From Symbiodinium natans (taxonomy: Eukaryota > Sar > Dinophyceae > Suessiales > Symbiodiniaceae), in NCBI GenBank assembly GCA_905221605.1, contig CAJNDS010002316.1, positions 1-64,000 of the forward strand: a stretch of 64,000 bases of DNA, read 5' to 3'. The notes below the pieces were generated by a model that made no database searches, had not been told where the DNA came from, and was given only the letters and a program-made list of their open reading frames with translations. This document shows, one piece after another, positions 10,474 through 22,768 of the stretch. Each line of letters starts with the position of its first letter. The stretch's first letter is position 1. Made by a program: the position numbers and the translations under genes.

Positions 10474-11408
10474 TCAACGGAATAAACACTTCGCCTAACC
10501 GCTCAGCGCAAAAATCATTTGACTCTTAGACAGAACTCAGCTTCCTCGGAGCCCTGCCTGAGCTCTCCCACATGAAAAAGGAGCTGAAGCAAGCTGTTCA
10601 AGTAGCACCTGTGCAGGAGAAGTGCGAGCACAACGGCATAACCTCATCAGGCCAAAGCCAAAACTCGCCAAGTCTGCGTTGTACCATGGTTCACCAGGCC
10701 CACGTAACCGGTCTCATTCCTGGCCACGAGCTTCACTCTCCAGTGCATGATGGGGCATCCTCAGCGTCCCCTACTGCACGCCGGAGCGTCGTGAAATGCA
10801 TGTGCTGTCGGCTTGCTTGCATCTTATTCTGCTCTGTCTTTTTGGGGTTTTGGAAGTAAGAGCCGGAGTCTGCTGCAATTCTAAACGGAACCTCTGCAAG
10901 CTGGCTCAATTATGAGACAAGTGGCGGCGCAGTGCCGTGACATCACTACACGCCGTCATGTGCCGACAAGCATGTTCGGAGACACTAAAACCCTAAACCA
11001 TTTTACATTATTGCTGCATATGTAGTTATGTCCTATATTGTATAATGATTAATGTATTAACCGTACTGCTGCTCAAGGAGGCTCTCATGCTCGCGAAAGC
11101 ATGATCGCAGTCCGAGCCTTTGTAGACTATGCCTGCCCACCTGGACATTGACAGGACGCAAAATGTCGGCGAACAAAAACAGTATGGGGTTTAGGGCTAG
11201 TTGTGCAAGCTGCGCAAGATGCCATCCTAAACCCTAAACCCTAAACCCTAAACCCTAAACCCTAAACCCTAAACCCTATTAAGTACACTGGTACACCCAT
11301 CCACAGAGGCCTGCGACATGGCACTGCAGGGAGCACTTCTGAGCCGCAGGCCGTACGAGCACCTCTGAATCCGGCACTCGCAGCTCCTGCTCTTGATGCT
11401 ACTTTAGT

Positions 11409-11442
<34 letters not shown>

Positions 11443-11600
11443 CATATATATATGTATGTATGTATAGATAGATAGATAGATAAATAGATAGAGGTTTATA
11501 GATAAAGGCTTTTTTTATAAATGTTCGACGCATTCGACCGAAGAATCCAAAAAAGAAATCACCGCGAGCATCCCCACCCTTTCTTGGTAGAGATACTCTG
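10474..11600. other. Spacer with a telomere-like patch and TA-rich microsatellite
   Basis: A CCCTAAA array of about seven units lies at 11,226-11,279, and TATATA/GTATGTATAGATAGATA microsatellites at 11,408-11,500. The short ORF at 10,572-10,859 has no supporting feature. The missing N-terminal exons of the USP7-like gene could lie here but were not recognised. Confidence 0.6.
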
Positions 11601-11885
11601 AATTTGGGCAACACTCTGGGGTTGGGCACTCCAGGGAAACTCTGGGGTTGGGCACTCCAGGGAGACTCTAGAGTTGGGCACTGCAGAGGGAGACTCTATG
11701 GAGTTGGGCTAGCTAGACTCTGGGGTTGGGCACTCCAGGGAGATTCTGGGGCTGGGCACTCCGGGAGATTGTGGGTTGGGCACTCTAGGGAGACTCTGGG
11801 GTTGGGCAGTCCAGGGGCACACTCCAGGGACACTCTAAATTTGGGCACTCCAGGCACACTTTGGGGTTGGGCACTCGAGGGATGA
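11600..11885. repeat. ~29-bp tandem repeat (tctggggttgggcactcca)
   Basis: About nine to ten units of tctggggttgggcactcca with spacer agggaga or similar. A 93-codon Gly/Leu/Trp-rich ORF through it is a by-product of the repeat. Confidence 0.85.
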
Positions 11886-12480
11886 GCGAGGAGTAGACCG
11901 GGCGAGGAGAAGAGTTCCGAGCAGAGTTGAGTTTAAAATCTAACAACCCCACACCGAGGGTGGGGAACTTCAACTCTTCTTCCTTAGGAAAACCTTCTTT
12001 TTGCATCCAGAACCGTCACGTCGCGCTGGGACGCGATGTTTTACATCCGTCTTTTCTAGACCTCGCTCCAGTCCCCCTGTGCAAGGATTTTTTGTGAAGC
12101 CTGCTCGCACGGTTTTAGGGGGGCGCAGCGCCCGCGCCTGCACCAGTTGAAAACACAATGCTCTTGCGTTGTTGTCTGGCTATGAAGGACGGCTCACTCG
12201 CTCAGTTGGGTGCCGACCTTGCTGTTTTCCGGCATTGGGGGCGGGGGGGGGGCCGGCAGGCACGTCCTTTGATTTTTTGCAGAGGGTGCAGAGGGCCCAT
12301 GTTTTGTTGTTGCAGGCACAGTGGGGGGGGGGGGGGGGGGGGGCGGGCATCTTTGTTTTTTCCGCTCGCGGTGCAGGAGGTGCAGGGATTGCCTTCAATC
12401 TTCCGCACATTGTAGTGGAGTTTGTGTGTTTGGTTGTGGGCTTCGGGGGAGCACCGCCCAATGATAGGCGTGGATAGATC
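11886..12480. other. Spacer with long poly-G tracts
   Basis: G-runs at about 12,240-12,250 and 12,320-12,343 (over 20 G with one C). Overlapping ORFs of 60-100 codons on both strands here are Pro- or Gly-rich and not credible as genes. Confidence 0.5.
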
Positions 12481-12700
12481 CCTCTATAGTATAGACCCCT
12501 ATGTTGCCCTGATCGGCGCCCATGCTGCAGGCCCTCCGTAATTTGCCAAAACCCTATGCATAAGCCCTATCCCTTTTTCCATAGACCCCCATGCTCTCGA
12601 CCCTATCTACCTGGACCACCCCCTACATAGACCTTGTTATCAGTGTTCTATAGACACCTACCCTCGATAGACCATACCCTCGATCGTATCGGTCTAGAAT
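12480..12700. repeat. Degenerate 'atagacccctatg' repeat, copy 1
   Basis: Repeated phrases atagacccctatg, ccctatgcata and accctat. The same family recurs at 57,080-57,420, about 45 kb away. Confidence 0.6.
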
Positions 12701-12734
12701 CTTGCAAACTTGGCTACATAGCTGTGAGGCTTGC

Positions 12735-13256
<522 letters not shown>

Positions 13257-13289
13257 GGATGTGTTGTTGCAGCGGATGAACAAAGAATG

Positions 13290-14060
13290 GGCTTGAATGA
13301 AAAAGCGCCACTTTGCAACGGCAGGTTTTCCTTCCAGAAGTGCTCGCGCCGAAAATGATTTTAGCCATGACGTGTAGGGAAACAAAAGCGCCACTTTGTT
13401 ACGGCAGCTTTTCAGAAGTGCTTGCACAGGAAAATTTATCTCGCTAGTCGTATTAGGGAAGAAAAACGCAATGTGTACGGCAGGTTCTGTTTCCAGATCT
13501 TGCCATGTCGTCTAGGAAGAAAAAACAAGCCAGGGTGCTACGGCAGCTTTTCCTTCCAGAAGTGCTTGCCGGAAATTTATCTTGCCATGTCGAAAATGGA
13601 AACAAAAGCGCCAGTTCGTTGCGGCCGCTTTTCCTTCCAGAAGTGCTCGCGCAGAACTTTTTCTTGCCATGTCGTGTAGGGAAACAACAGCGCCACTTCG
13701 TTACGGCAGGCTTCTTGCCATGCGTGCAGGTAAAAACTAAAGGCACCTTGGTACGGCGCTTTTTCCTTCCGCACCGGAAATCTTGCCACGTCGTGTAGGG
13801 AAACGAAAACGGCCCACTTTGTTACGGCAGCTTCCCCTTTCCAGAAGTGCCCGCACCGCAAAAATTCTGTAGCCATGTCCTACAAGGGAAACACAGCGCC
13901 ACTTTGTTGTGGCAGCTTTTCCTTCCAAAAGCGCTCACGCCGGATATCTATCTTGCCATGTCGTATAGGGCCTCATAGGGAAAAAAAAAAAAGGCGCCAC
14001 TCTTTTTTCTTCCAGAAGTGCCCGCGCCCCGGAATTAACTTGCCATGTCGTAGAGTTCCA
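13290..14060. repeat. ~80-bp tandem repeat family, about nine to ten units
   Basis: Each unit has aaagcgccactttgttacgg, cttttccttccagaagtgct, then cgg/cag plus a short AT stretch and cttgccatgtcgtgtaggga. Units vary by small indels and one is shortened to about 60 bp. The purpose is unknown; no ORF is conserved across units. Confidence 0.9.
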
Positions 14061-14109
14061 AAAACCCACCACTCTTTACGGCAGGTCCCATCTCGGAGGG
14101 GTTTTGGAG

Positions 14110-14357
14110 GTTTAGGGTTTAGGGTTTGGGGTTTAGGGGTTTAGGGGTTTAGGGGTTTAGGGCTTTAGGGGTTTAGGGGTTTAGGGGTTTAGGGGTTTAG
14201 GGGTTTCGGGGTTTAGGGGTTTAGGGGTTTAGGGGTTTAGGGGTTTACTGGTTTCGGGGTTTAGGGGTTTAGGGGTTTAGGGGTTTAGGGGTTTGGGGGT
14301 TTAGGGGTTTAGGGGTTTAGGGGTTTAGGGGTTTAGGGGCTTAGGGGTTTAGGGTTT
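14110..14357. repeat. 8-bp telomere-variant array (TTTAGGGG)
   Basis: After two TTTAGGG units, about 28 units of TTTAGGGG with rare TTTCGGGG and TTTACTGG variants. The fixed extra G separates it from the 7-bp arrays elsewhere. Confidence 0.92.
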
Positions 14358-14384
14358 CCCACGCAATTCTGGGGGCCTTGGCGG

Positions 14385-14640
14385 TTGGGTTCTCTTAACT
14401 TAAAGGCATCTTGGATGCATTTTGAAGGCGACCGCGCGCAATTCTGGGCACCGGGGCGTGCTGTAGAGGCATCTTGCAAGCATTCTACAGGGGGCGTGTA
14501 GATGCCATGGAGGCTCACGCGCAAAGGCAGTTGGGGCATTTTGCACAAAGGCTCTGAGGCTCCGCGGGCAAGGTGGAAATCCCCAGATCTTTCGGCCCCG
14601 GGTATTGCGGAGGCATTTTGCAGGCAGTTTGGAGGCCCTC
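14385..14640. repeat. Degenerate ~60-bp repeat (gaggcatcttgcaagcattctac)
   Basis: Phrases like ggcatcttgcaagcatt, ggcattttgcaggcagttt and gcgcaattctggg recur four to five times. The plus ORF at 14,502-15,035 (177 codons) starts in this repeat and has no recognisable domain; I do not call it a gene. Confidence 0.5.
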
Positions 14641-15734
14641 CCGCCCACATGGCTGCCCTCCCAGCCCGCAGAGACACAGCGGGACTCGCGAACTCATTCA
14701 ACAGCCCCTCGCACGTACCCGCGGTACCCGAACGCAGTGCGTGCAAAGTCTGTTTACCGTCCGCACTAGGCACTATTTCTCCTGAACCTGCAATGGTTTC
14801 CATACCCTTGTTTTTTTTGGACCCTTATTCGGCAGACATCTTTGCGACCTGTCGGTCCGGCCCGGACCTAAGGGACGTTCAGAGTGCAGCGAAGGTTGTG
14901 AAACACACGTGCAGCATCGTGCAGCGTCACATCACCCCCGCAGGCCTCGAAACTGGGGATCGGAACCTCCAGCCCGCAAACTGTCACTTCGTCATCCTGA
15001 AGGATGCATTTGGTTTCAGACAACAGAAACCTTAGAGTAAGACCTCAAAGCAAATCTCGCAACCGCCTCTTCGTCGAAAGCCTTCCAGGATCTACGCAGC
15101 TTTGGGGGGCCACATCGGAAGAGGGGCCTCTCTAGGAGGCATGCCTTTGCCTGACAGTCGCACTGGCAGAAGTAGAGCGCATCATGAAGCCAACCCCGCA
15201 CCTCAGTTGCGAGAGAACCCAATGCCGCAGATGCCCAGCCTTTGGCAACCGGGGGCGGCGCCGAATCAATGGAAAGCTCCCATGGCCTCTGGTCTTCTGC
15301 TAGGGACCCAGTGACCCGTCCCGCTCAGTTACTAATATTAAAAGAATTAAAAATGTTCATGATTAGAAAATTAACAATACTAATAATATGAAAAATATAC
15401 TAATATTTAGTGTTTGGATCCAAGTGGCTTTGCAATCGGAAGCCCAGTGACCGAATGTGATGAAATGTCCACAGCCTTTCCGAGCACTCTGCCAAGATGT
15501 TCTTGGCGCAAAAAGGTAGAAAACTGCGCACGAACACAAGCGCGGGCTCTGCCCGCTGTTTCGGGACAAGAGTACTATACTGCTTGATCGCTTGCTTGGA
15601 TCAGTCCTTGAACTCTAACCCCGAAACCCGAAACCAGCAGCCCGAGCCTCCCTCGTCGAAGAGGCACAAGCCTTACAAGGCCACGCATTGGGCAGGCCCG
15701 AAGTGCTGAGAAAACATCGGGGGCCAATTTGGGT
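14641..15734. other. No recognisable feature
   Basis: Mixed sequence with short competing ORFs only. An AT-rich patch lies near 15,335-15,410. Confidence 0.4.
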
Positions 15735-16020
15735 TTTGAGTTTAGGGTTTAGGGTTTGGGGTTTAAGGTTTCGGGTGGGTTTCGGGTTCATAGCTTCATA
15801 GACCACGACATCCAGCAGGGCCCCGCGCGTCAGCCTCGGGCCTGTCCAGAGAGAACCCCTCGGCCTCCTTGAGCCTCGGCTTGATTCTCGAGACTTAGGG
15901 TTTAGGGTTTAGGGTTTAGGGTTTAGGGTTTAGGGGTTTAGGGCTTAGGGTTTAGGGTTTAGGGTTTAGGGTTTAGGGTTTGGGGTTTAGGGTTTAGGAT
16001 CTAGGGTTTAGGGTTTAGGG
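15735..16020. repeat. Two telomere-like arrays
   Basis: A short TTTAGGG/TTTGGGG patch at 15,735-15,775 and about 17 units at 15,897-16,020 with a few variants. Confidence 0.9.
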
Positions 16021-17272
16021 GAGTCTTTCTGATGTTCAACGAGGATGGCCCTTAAAGCCCTCTGAAAAAATATTCCCAAACATGCTCCTCTTAAGCCCAT
16101 TTGAGGGAACATATCTCATGTCCCAAAACCCTACCGAGTCAGGGAATTTCCAATCCAAGGAGTCGGCCCCGGGTCGTTTGCCACAGAGTCCGCGTCCCAG
16201 CCACAGTCCTGGGAATGAGAGCATTGCGCCTGCAAAGTTCACACCACCCTCGGAGAGGAAAAAAAAAAAGTGCAGGGGTTGCAACTTGGCTGCTGCTTAA
16301 GACTGACGGGTTTAGGGTTTCGGGTTTCGGGTCTGTGAATACGGCTGACTGTGGCTGACTATACGATTCGCAGGGAGACTGGAGCTGTTCATCTTGGGGC
16401 CCCCTCGAAGGATCACATCCTGTGTTCCTACACAGGACCTCCAAATCTTCTAGGTCTGCCTTTCCTCAATAGTTCCGCTTAGCACTCATCTCATGATTGG
16501 GGGGCACCTTTCAGGGCGATGTACCTGCTGCCTCCGTGGGCTGTCATGGAGACAATGAGGCATCTGCCCAGGATCGGGGCAAGAGGGCGCGGCCACTTTC
16601 CAGGCTTGAGGAAGCAGGCCTGAGGTTGAGAAGGCTACTGCACCAACTGTCCACCCTCATAAGTGGTCTGCCCACACAAATTGCATGCAAGAGGCTGAAG
16701 GAACCCCAGCATCCAGAGCTCCACTTCATCATCGGGGCTCGCCGCCGCCCCCTGGGCCGAGACTTGAGGATCAAGGCTCAAAAAAAAACATGCAAAATGC
16801 TGCACTGCCACGCCTCTGAGCAACCAGACAACATCGTCTCGTAATGCTCAGCTCCTTCCAAAGACCTGTTGTGACATCTGGGGTTCGATTCACCCAGCTG
16901 CACTTATGTTCTCCGGACGGCCTTCCGCTGGGCAGCCCTCCCATCTTGTCCTGCAAGATTCTGACGACTGCCGTCTGAAACGCCTTAAGAATAGGGGATA
17001 GGATTAGGGGGACCCTTGGGGATAGAGAGCCTCTGAATAAGGTCCCTGTTTTAAGAGAGAGCCAGAAGAGGGTCAAGAAGGGGTTCCCTTTTAAGGGTCC
17101 CCCCTTATCCTACCTAGGAAAGAAGGCCAGACCACTGGAGTCTCCGAAGTTGCCCCATAGAGCCCTCAAAGGCCGTCCTGTACCTGCCCCTTCCACTCTG
17201 CACAGCCTTCTTGGCTGTGCTGGAATAGGGCCCCAAATGGCCTGCCGGGCTTGGCAAGATCATAGCAACTGC
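16021..17272. other. No supported gene
   Basis: ORFs of 60-115 codons exist in several frames (for example plus 16,497-16,844) without domains or consistent splice signals. Confidence 0.4.
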
Positions 17273-17577
17273 AAACCCTAAGCCCTAAACCCTAAACCCT
17301 AAACCCTAAACCCAAAATGCCCCAATATCATACATGTACAGCTGCCAAGACACCTGCACAGGTTGCCCCAGCAGCCAAGCCACCCTGCCATGGGCTGCTG
17401 TCCCACGAAAAGCACGCTACACCACGCGACTCCGGCAACATGTGCAGCCTTCTTGGGCAGCCTGGGCACGGGGATGTCCTGACTTCCAGGGTTCAGGGTT
17501 CAGGGTTCAGGGTTCAGGGTTTAGGGCTTAGGGTTTAGGGTTTAGGGTTTAGGGTTTAGGGTTTAGGGTTTAGGGTA
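17273..17577. repeat. Two telomere-like arrays
   Basis: CCCTAAA units at 17,273-17,313 and TTCAGGG/TTTAGGG units at 17,490-17,577, in opposite orientations about 180 bp apart. A further small patch lies at 17,999-18,015. Confidence 0.9.
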
Positions 17578-18884
17578 GTGGCATCTTGCAAGGTGCTACA
17601 GCACGCGAATAAGGCAGCTCCTGCCCCCAGCGGCATGCCACCGATCGCAATGAACCGGGCAACAACAGGAGAAGGCAGAGCACACGCAGTCAACTCTCCA
17701 TGGAGGAAGATGTGGGAACTGTAACCGAGCTGAGAGCAAAGATCCCTGATACCTATGCGTGCGCTAGTCGTTCTCGAGAACGCAAACTAAACGCAGAGCA
17801 GCTTGAGCATGCAGCTGCAGGCAGCTGCTTAGGCAGCGTCGAACGCAGGTATTCCATGCCATGAAGCACCTTCTTCAAACAAGGGGCCCAACAGACGAGG
17901 CAGTCTAAAGGATTCGCAGCACGAGTGGCGATAATGGATCTTGCATGAGTACACACATTGGCAAATGTCCTCAGTGCTACTGCAATCTCTGACACCTCTA
18001 AACCCTAAACCCGAAACCAAAAACTCATCTGGCAGTGGCAGATTTGGGCGACGATGTGCAATGTCCCCTCTCAGGGGGGGAACCATGGTCGCCTTCAATA
18101 AATCCTGAGGGGGCTGATCTCGATTCTGGGTCCTTCTGCCCTGAAAAGCTGCCACTGGGTTGGCACCTCTTTGATCCGAAAAATCTTGATGCAGCAGCCA
18201 TGTTCATAGTTTGGCATCCAATGCTGCTTCCCAAGCCTAGCGAAAGAGGTTGTGTAGGTTTTGGAAACGATAACACGCGCAGCATGGTCAAGACAACAGT
18301 GCAGTCGGCAAGTTCAAAGGCAACTGCTTCGGAAGCCATTGGCACGTTTCTTTCACAACTCTTCAAATTTAGATAGTTGGAGCTGTAGGCTCAGCGGGGT
18401 TTGGGGAAGGTATGCACCGTGGGGGTCCGCAGAACATGCAAATGCCCGCGGACTGAAATTTATGGCGAGAAGTATAGTGCGACGTAGCTTTCATCTCTAA
18501 AGTAGCACGCCAACGGGGCATCTGAGCATCCACATGCCTTGCAATGGAAGCTGCAGCCAGCAAGACGGCAAAGGGGAAGAGCAGCGAAGTTCTGACAGTT
18601 TTTCCGACGCCGGTCAAACGAACACTGTACTGTTCTAACCTGTCTCGGGCACGCATGCGGACCGAAAGTTAGCATCCCGTGTAACGCTTCTGGCACAGGA
18701 AGCATAGAAAAGCAAACAGTTAAACACTGAACCCGGCATAACCGGCCAAACTCCTAGTGGTTGCTTCTGGATGGGCAGGCGCAACTCACTGTAACCATGT
18801 TGCTTCCGGTTCAGACCGGTCACACAAACATGAGGCTGCGACAACCTTGAAATTTGAAATAAGTTGAAACTCCACATGATAGGG
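17578..18884. other. No supported gene
   Basis: Short ORFs only; the plus ORF at 18,035-18,376 (113 codons) has a protein-like composition but no recognisable domain or splice context. Confidence 0.35.
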
Positions 18885-21800
18885 TCAAACTACCCAGGTG
18901 ACCTCTTGCTGCTTGGCAAGACGAGAGGGCATCCACTCAGAACTCTGGAACTCGGACTCCGCTTCCTGCGCATCCTCCGCGAAGTCGAATCCCACCACAT
19001 TGCCGGCCGCGTCGCGTAGACGACCTGCGACATGAACATGTCCATCTTTCCAGCCGTGTGAAGCCGAAAGCGCGTTCACCACTTCCTCCCGGAAGCTGCT
19101 AGTTTGGGATTCCGGGATGACTAGGAAGACAAATGACTAGTTTAGTAGAAGGGTTCAGGTCCTTCCCGAAGAAGTTGTGGTGAAGTGGCCCATCGAAGCC
19201 GTGGCCCCAGGTGATGCACTGGACACCGCCCACGAGCAGGATGTGGCAACGATCCAGCAGGACGTTGTAGACGCAGCCGGCGAAGCTGGGCAAGAGCGTG
19301 GAGCCAGGCAGGCGGAAGGCCGGTAGCCACTCGCTGCCCACCCGCACCGGATGTCTCGGCGTGAGCTTCAACCCGTCCGGCATGACCACCAAGGGCTTGC
19401 CGCAAGGCCGATCGATTTTGACCACGCAGCGCACGGTCGCAAAGCCGTCGGCCACTCGCACCTCCTCCCCAGCACGCAGGTCGCGCAGCTGCACAGACAC
19501 CTCTGCCAAGCCTTCCGCGGCAGAACGCAGGACCTGCACCGTGCTGGAGGGGTCGAAGCAGCCGCCGCCGGCACCGGCGTAGTAGGTGGTCATGTTCGGA
19601 GACGCAGGTGCCGGCGTAGCCTGCGAGCAGCTGGTGCGAGCTCGAGGAGCTTCCTGCCGCTTGGGCGGCGGGAGCTCGAGGAAGATCCGATCGCCCACGT
19701 CCCTCAAGGACCGGAACATGGCTCCGCCATACACCTGCAGACCCGGATCCATGAAGTTGGTGCACATCTGCAGCTGGTGCGAGCGTGTGAGGGCACGGAG
19801 GTAGTGCTTGCCCCAACGGTTGAAGCGCTGCTTTCCTTTGAGGGCCTTCGACATGCGACCATCAACATCGCTCCGCAGGGCCAGCAGTCGGCCATCAGGA
19901 GAGTCTGAGGGAGAACCTGAACCGGAAAGCCTTTGGCTCTCCTTCTCGGCCTCCGCCAACCGGCTGCTGAGCGCTGCCACTTGCTCGCCCGCGGCTTTGC
20001 CCTCGTTGCCCATTGCCGAAGCAATGGCGATGTGGCCTGTGCTGACGGCATCGGCCCGGGCTTCGGCCACCACAGCCTCAACGTTGGCTTTCAACGTCAA
20101 GGATGTCAAGGCCTTGCCACTGACCTCTTCAAGACCTGACAAGGTGGGAATGCTGAGCACGGCCTCCAGGTACACCTGGCCTTCTTCGGGCTGGCCTTCG
20201 GGCTGGGGCAGCAGCAGCCCTACCACGACGTCGCGGCTTTGGCCATATTGCAAGGGCCCCAGGTGGACAGCACGACCCCAACTCTCGTCGTTCTCCTTGA
20301 AGCAGCCCATGACAGGCCCAGCGAGCTGCGCTCCATTCATCGGCATGAGGCTGAGGGTGACGCTCTGAGAGAAGGTGCTGAGGACGTTGGCCACGCTGTT
20401 CACGAAGGTCGTCCCAACGATGACCGCATCCGGGATGAAGGCGTAGGTGCCATGACCTTCTTCCGCCAGCTCAAGAAGGAGCTCGCTGTCCAGACTGTAG
20501 CCAAAGCCGAAGGTGTTCAGCTGGAAATGGAAGCCTGGATGCGTGTCCTTGTAATCGGCCAACTCCCGCAAGTGTCCTCGTGGTGGCTTGATGTTGGGCT
20601 GGCCATCGGTCAGGAGGAGGATGGCCTGATGTCGCTTTGAGCTGGCGGCCCCCTCGCGAAGAGCATCCATGGCAGCCTTCATGCCTCCCCAGATGTTCGT
20701 TTGGCCCCCCGGTCGCAAGCCATCAAGGGCCTCCAACGCCAGCTCCTGGCCACGGTCGCACATGTCCGTGAGGGCCAGGGCCGTTCGCTGCTTGTCGTCG
20801 AAGGCCACGAGAGCCAGGCGATCTTGGGGCCCCAGCGCCTTGATCACCGTCTTCACAGCATGCTTCACGATGTCAAGCACCGACAGACCATCATCCTTGA
20901 CATTGCCATCTGCATCTTCGTACGTTGCCATGCTCCCCATGGAACCAGAGACGTCGACCAGGCAGCAGACCTTGGTAGGGGGTGGGTATGCCCTGAGAGC
21001 AGCGGCTTATGACATCCCTTCTTCTGGATGTGCACTTTGTCAGGTCCTAGTAACCCCTGGGCCAGGAGGTGCTCCATGTTACATTGTGAACGGGCCCCCC
21101 CCCCCCACTGACCCAGGTAGAAGAGAACGAGGTGCCCAAAAAAACTTTCAACCCAACATTGGAAACAAAGCATCTGCGTGTGCTACGGTTGCGACAGCAT
21201 GTGAGTACTGGACAAATGCACAAGGCAGCGACATCTGCCGGCTCCCGCTTCATGAGGTCGGCAACATCAGCACTGATCATGACCTTCGCCTCGCCCGCAC
21301 AGGTTTGGTCTTTGCACGGCTCGATCTTCAATTTCACCAGGTCCTGGTCACCAGCCGGCTCATCTTCGGACCAGTCGTCGTCCTCTGCAGCTCCGTTCAC
21401 AGTGCCATCGAGCTTCTCTAGAAGGTCGGGATGCATGGCCTGGGCCACTGGCTCTAAGCTTCTCTTCACTGCATCCGACGCCGACACAGACGACACCTCC
21501 CTGCCGCAACGAAAGACCTGCTGGATCTCCCGCACCGGACCACGGCAGATGGGACAGCAGCCGGAATGCTGCTGAACAGCCACGAGGCACTCCCGGCAGC
21601 CACACTGGTGCCCACAGGGGCTCACAAGGAAGTCTGCCGGCTCATCGAAGCAGATCGAGCAGGAATGCTGGGAATGCTGGGAATGGGGCACTTCGGCCGT
21701 CTCTTGCTCAGGGGCTTCGAGATGGTCCAAGGCGCGACAGATCTTCTGGAAGATGACCTGGGGCTCGAGCGCGGCGTCGAGCTTCCAGACCTCAGCTATT

Positions 21801-22742
21801 GTTAAGGCGCATGTGCCGAAGCCGAATGCCCCCCAAGAGGGAGCGGTGGCATTCAACAAGGGCAGGACTGAGCCTGAAACGCGGCCAGAGAAGAAGGGCA
21901 GCACCCGCCGGACGTGCGCCTTGAAGACCTCTGCGGCGGCTTTCTTCTTCGTGGTTGATCTTGCTTTGGGCTTTGGGGGGTCCGGGCCCTTCTCTTCACG
22001 TGCCCAGAGAAACACATGAAAACTGCAGCCCTGTTATCACTGCTGTTATCACTGCTGTTGTCACTGCTGTGCTGTCCTCGATGCGCTGCCGGAAGGAGTG
22101 CTCATCGTCGCGGTCGCGAGGGACCAGATGCGGCAGGACGTCCGAAGGCGGCGGGACAAACTCCAAGTGGTAGATCTCCCCCGTCCGTGGATCGATTCGC
22201 CGCTGCGCGGCCCTCTGAATAAGGCTCTTCTCAGGCACCTGTAGAAAAAACACGCCCTCGACTCTGACCTGCTTGAGCAGCGCCTGCGCCTGATCCGTCG
22301 TGCGTGGGAAGCCATCCAAAAGGCAGCCACGTTCCCGCACATCCGGCTGCTGCAGGCGATCTTGCACCAGGCTGACCACCATGTCGTCAGGCACGAAGCA
22401 GCCCTTGTCAAGGTAGTCCTTGGCCCGAAAGCCCAGCTCGGTGCGCCGCTCTACCAAGTCTCGGAACACATCCCCTGTAGAGAGGTGCACAAGGCCATAC
22501 CTTGCGGCCAGGAGCTTACACTGCGTGCCCTTGCCTGACGCCGGAGGGCCCATGACCAAGAAGCAGCGCCCTGGGAAGCGTTGCGGTGGCCCTGGCGGAT
22601 TCTGCGCAGCTGTCGCATACGGAGCATTCTGCGCGGGGGTGACGGTTGTGGCCATCAATTGACGCAACTGATGTCGCGGAGTCGGGGCTGAATGAAACAC
22701 GGATTGAGCCAAACTCGGCAGAACTCGCCTCAGCTGCTGCAA
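18885..22742 (-). CDS. Fusion protein: adenylate kinase - RING - VWA - Vint
   Basis: N-terminus rich in Arg/Ser/Ala without early acidic residues, like a mitochondrial presequence. Then adenylate kinase: P-loop GPPASGKGTQ at residues 65-74, STGDVFRDL, LLDGFPRT and LID RRIDPRTGEIY. A GA-AG intron (21,929-22,076) joins HSFRQRIE to VFKAHVRRVLPFF. After a possible 90-bp in-frame GT-AG intron, the same exon holds the kinase C-terminus (VWKLDAALEPQVIFQKI) and, without a break, a RING finger (CSIC, CGHQCGCREC, CPIC). After an intron of uncertain donor comes a VWA domain with an intact MIDAS (DVSGS, then TDGQPN), a coiled or Glu-rich linker, and a Vint (Hint-type) domain starting GGCFDPSS with VYNVLLDRCH and CITWGHGF. 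A final 58-bp GA-AG intron (19,099-19,156) leads to FREEVVNALSASHGWKDGHV, ending at TGA 18,885. VWA-Vint and RING-VWA proteins are known in alveolates; fusion to adenylate kinase is unexpected. Confidence 0.75.
19099..19156 (-). other. GA-AG intron (58 bp) inside the Vint domain
   Basis: Donor GAACCC, acceptor AAACTAG, phase 2, with a branch-like TACTAAAC near the donor. It joins HNFFGKDL to SFREEVVNAL, as expected for the Vint C-terminus. Confidence 0.6.
21929..22076 (-). other. GA-AG intron (148 bp) inside the adenylate kinase domain
   Basis: Donor GACAGC, acceptor GCAGAG, phase 0. It contains a short tandem of agcagtgataac and removes a frame that would end the kinase early. Joining restores the family's RxRIExF helix. 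Confidence 0.7.
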
Positions 22743-22768
22743 AGCTCTGAAGTTGATGGGAATTGATT

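Noticed and set aside
13290-14060. CRISPR-like array
   Set aside because: Units are contiguous and diverged with no unique spacers of constant length, and the genome is eukaryotic.
14502-15035. 177-codon plus ORF as a gene
   Set aside because: It begins inside a degenerate repeat, lacks any recognisable domain, and competing frames are equally open.
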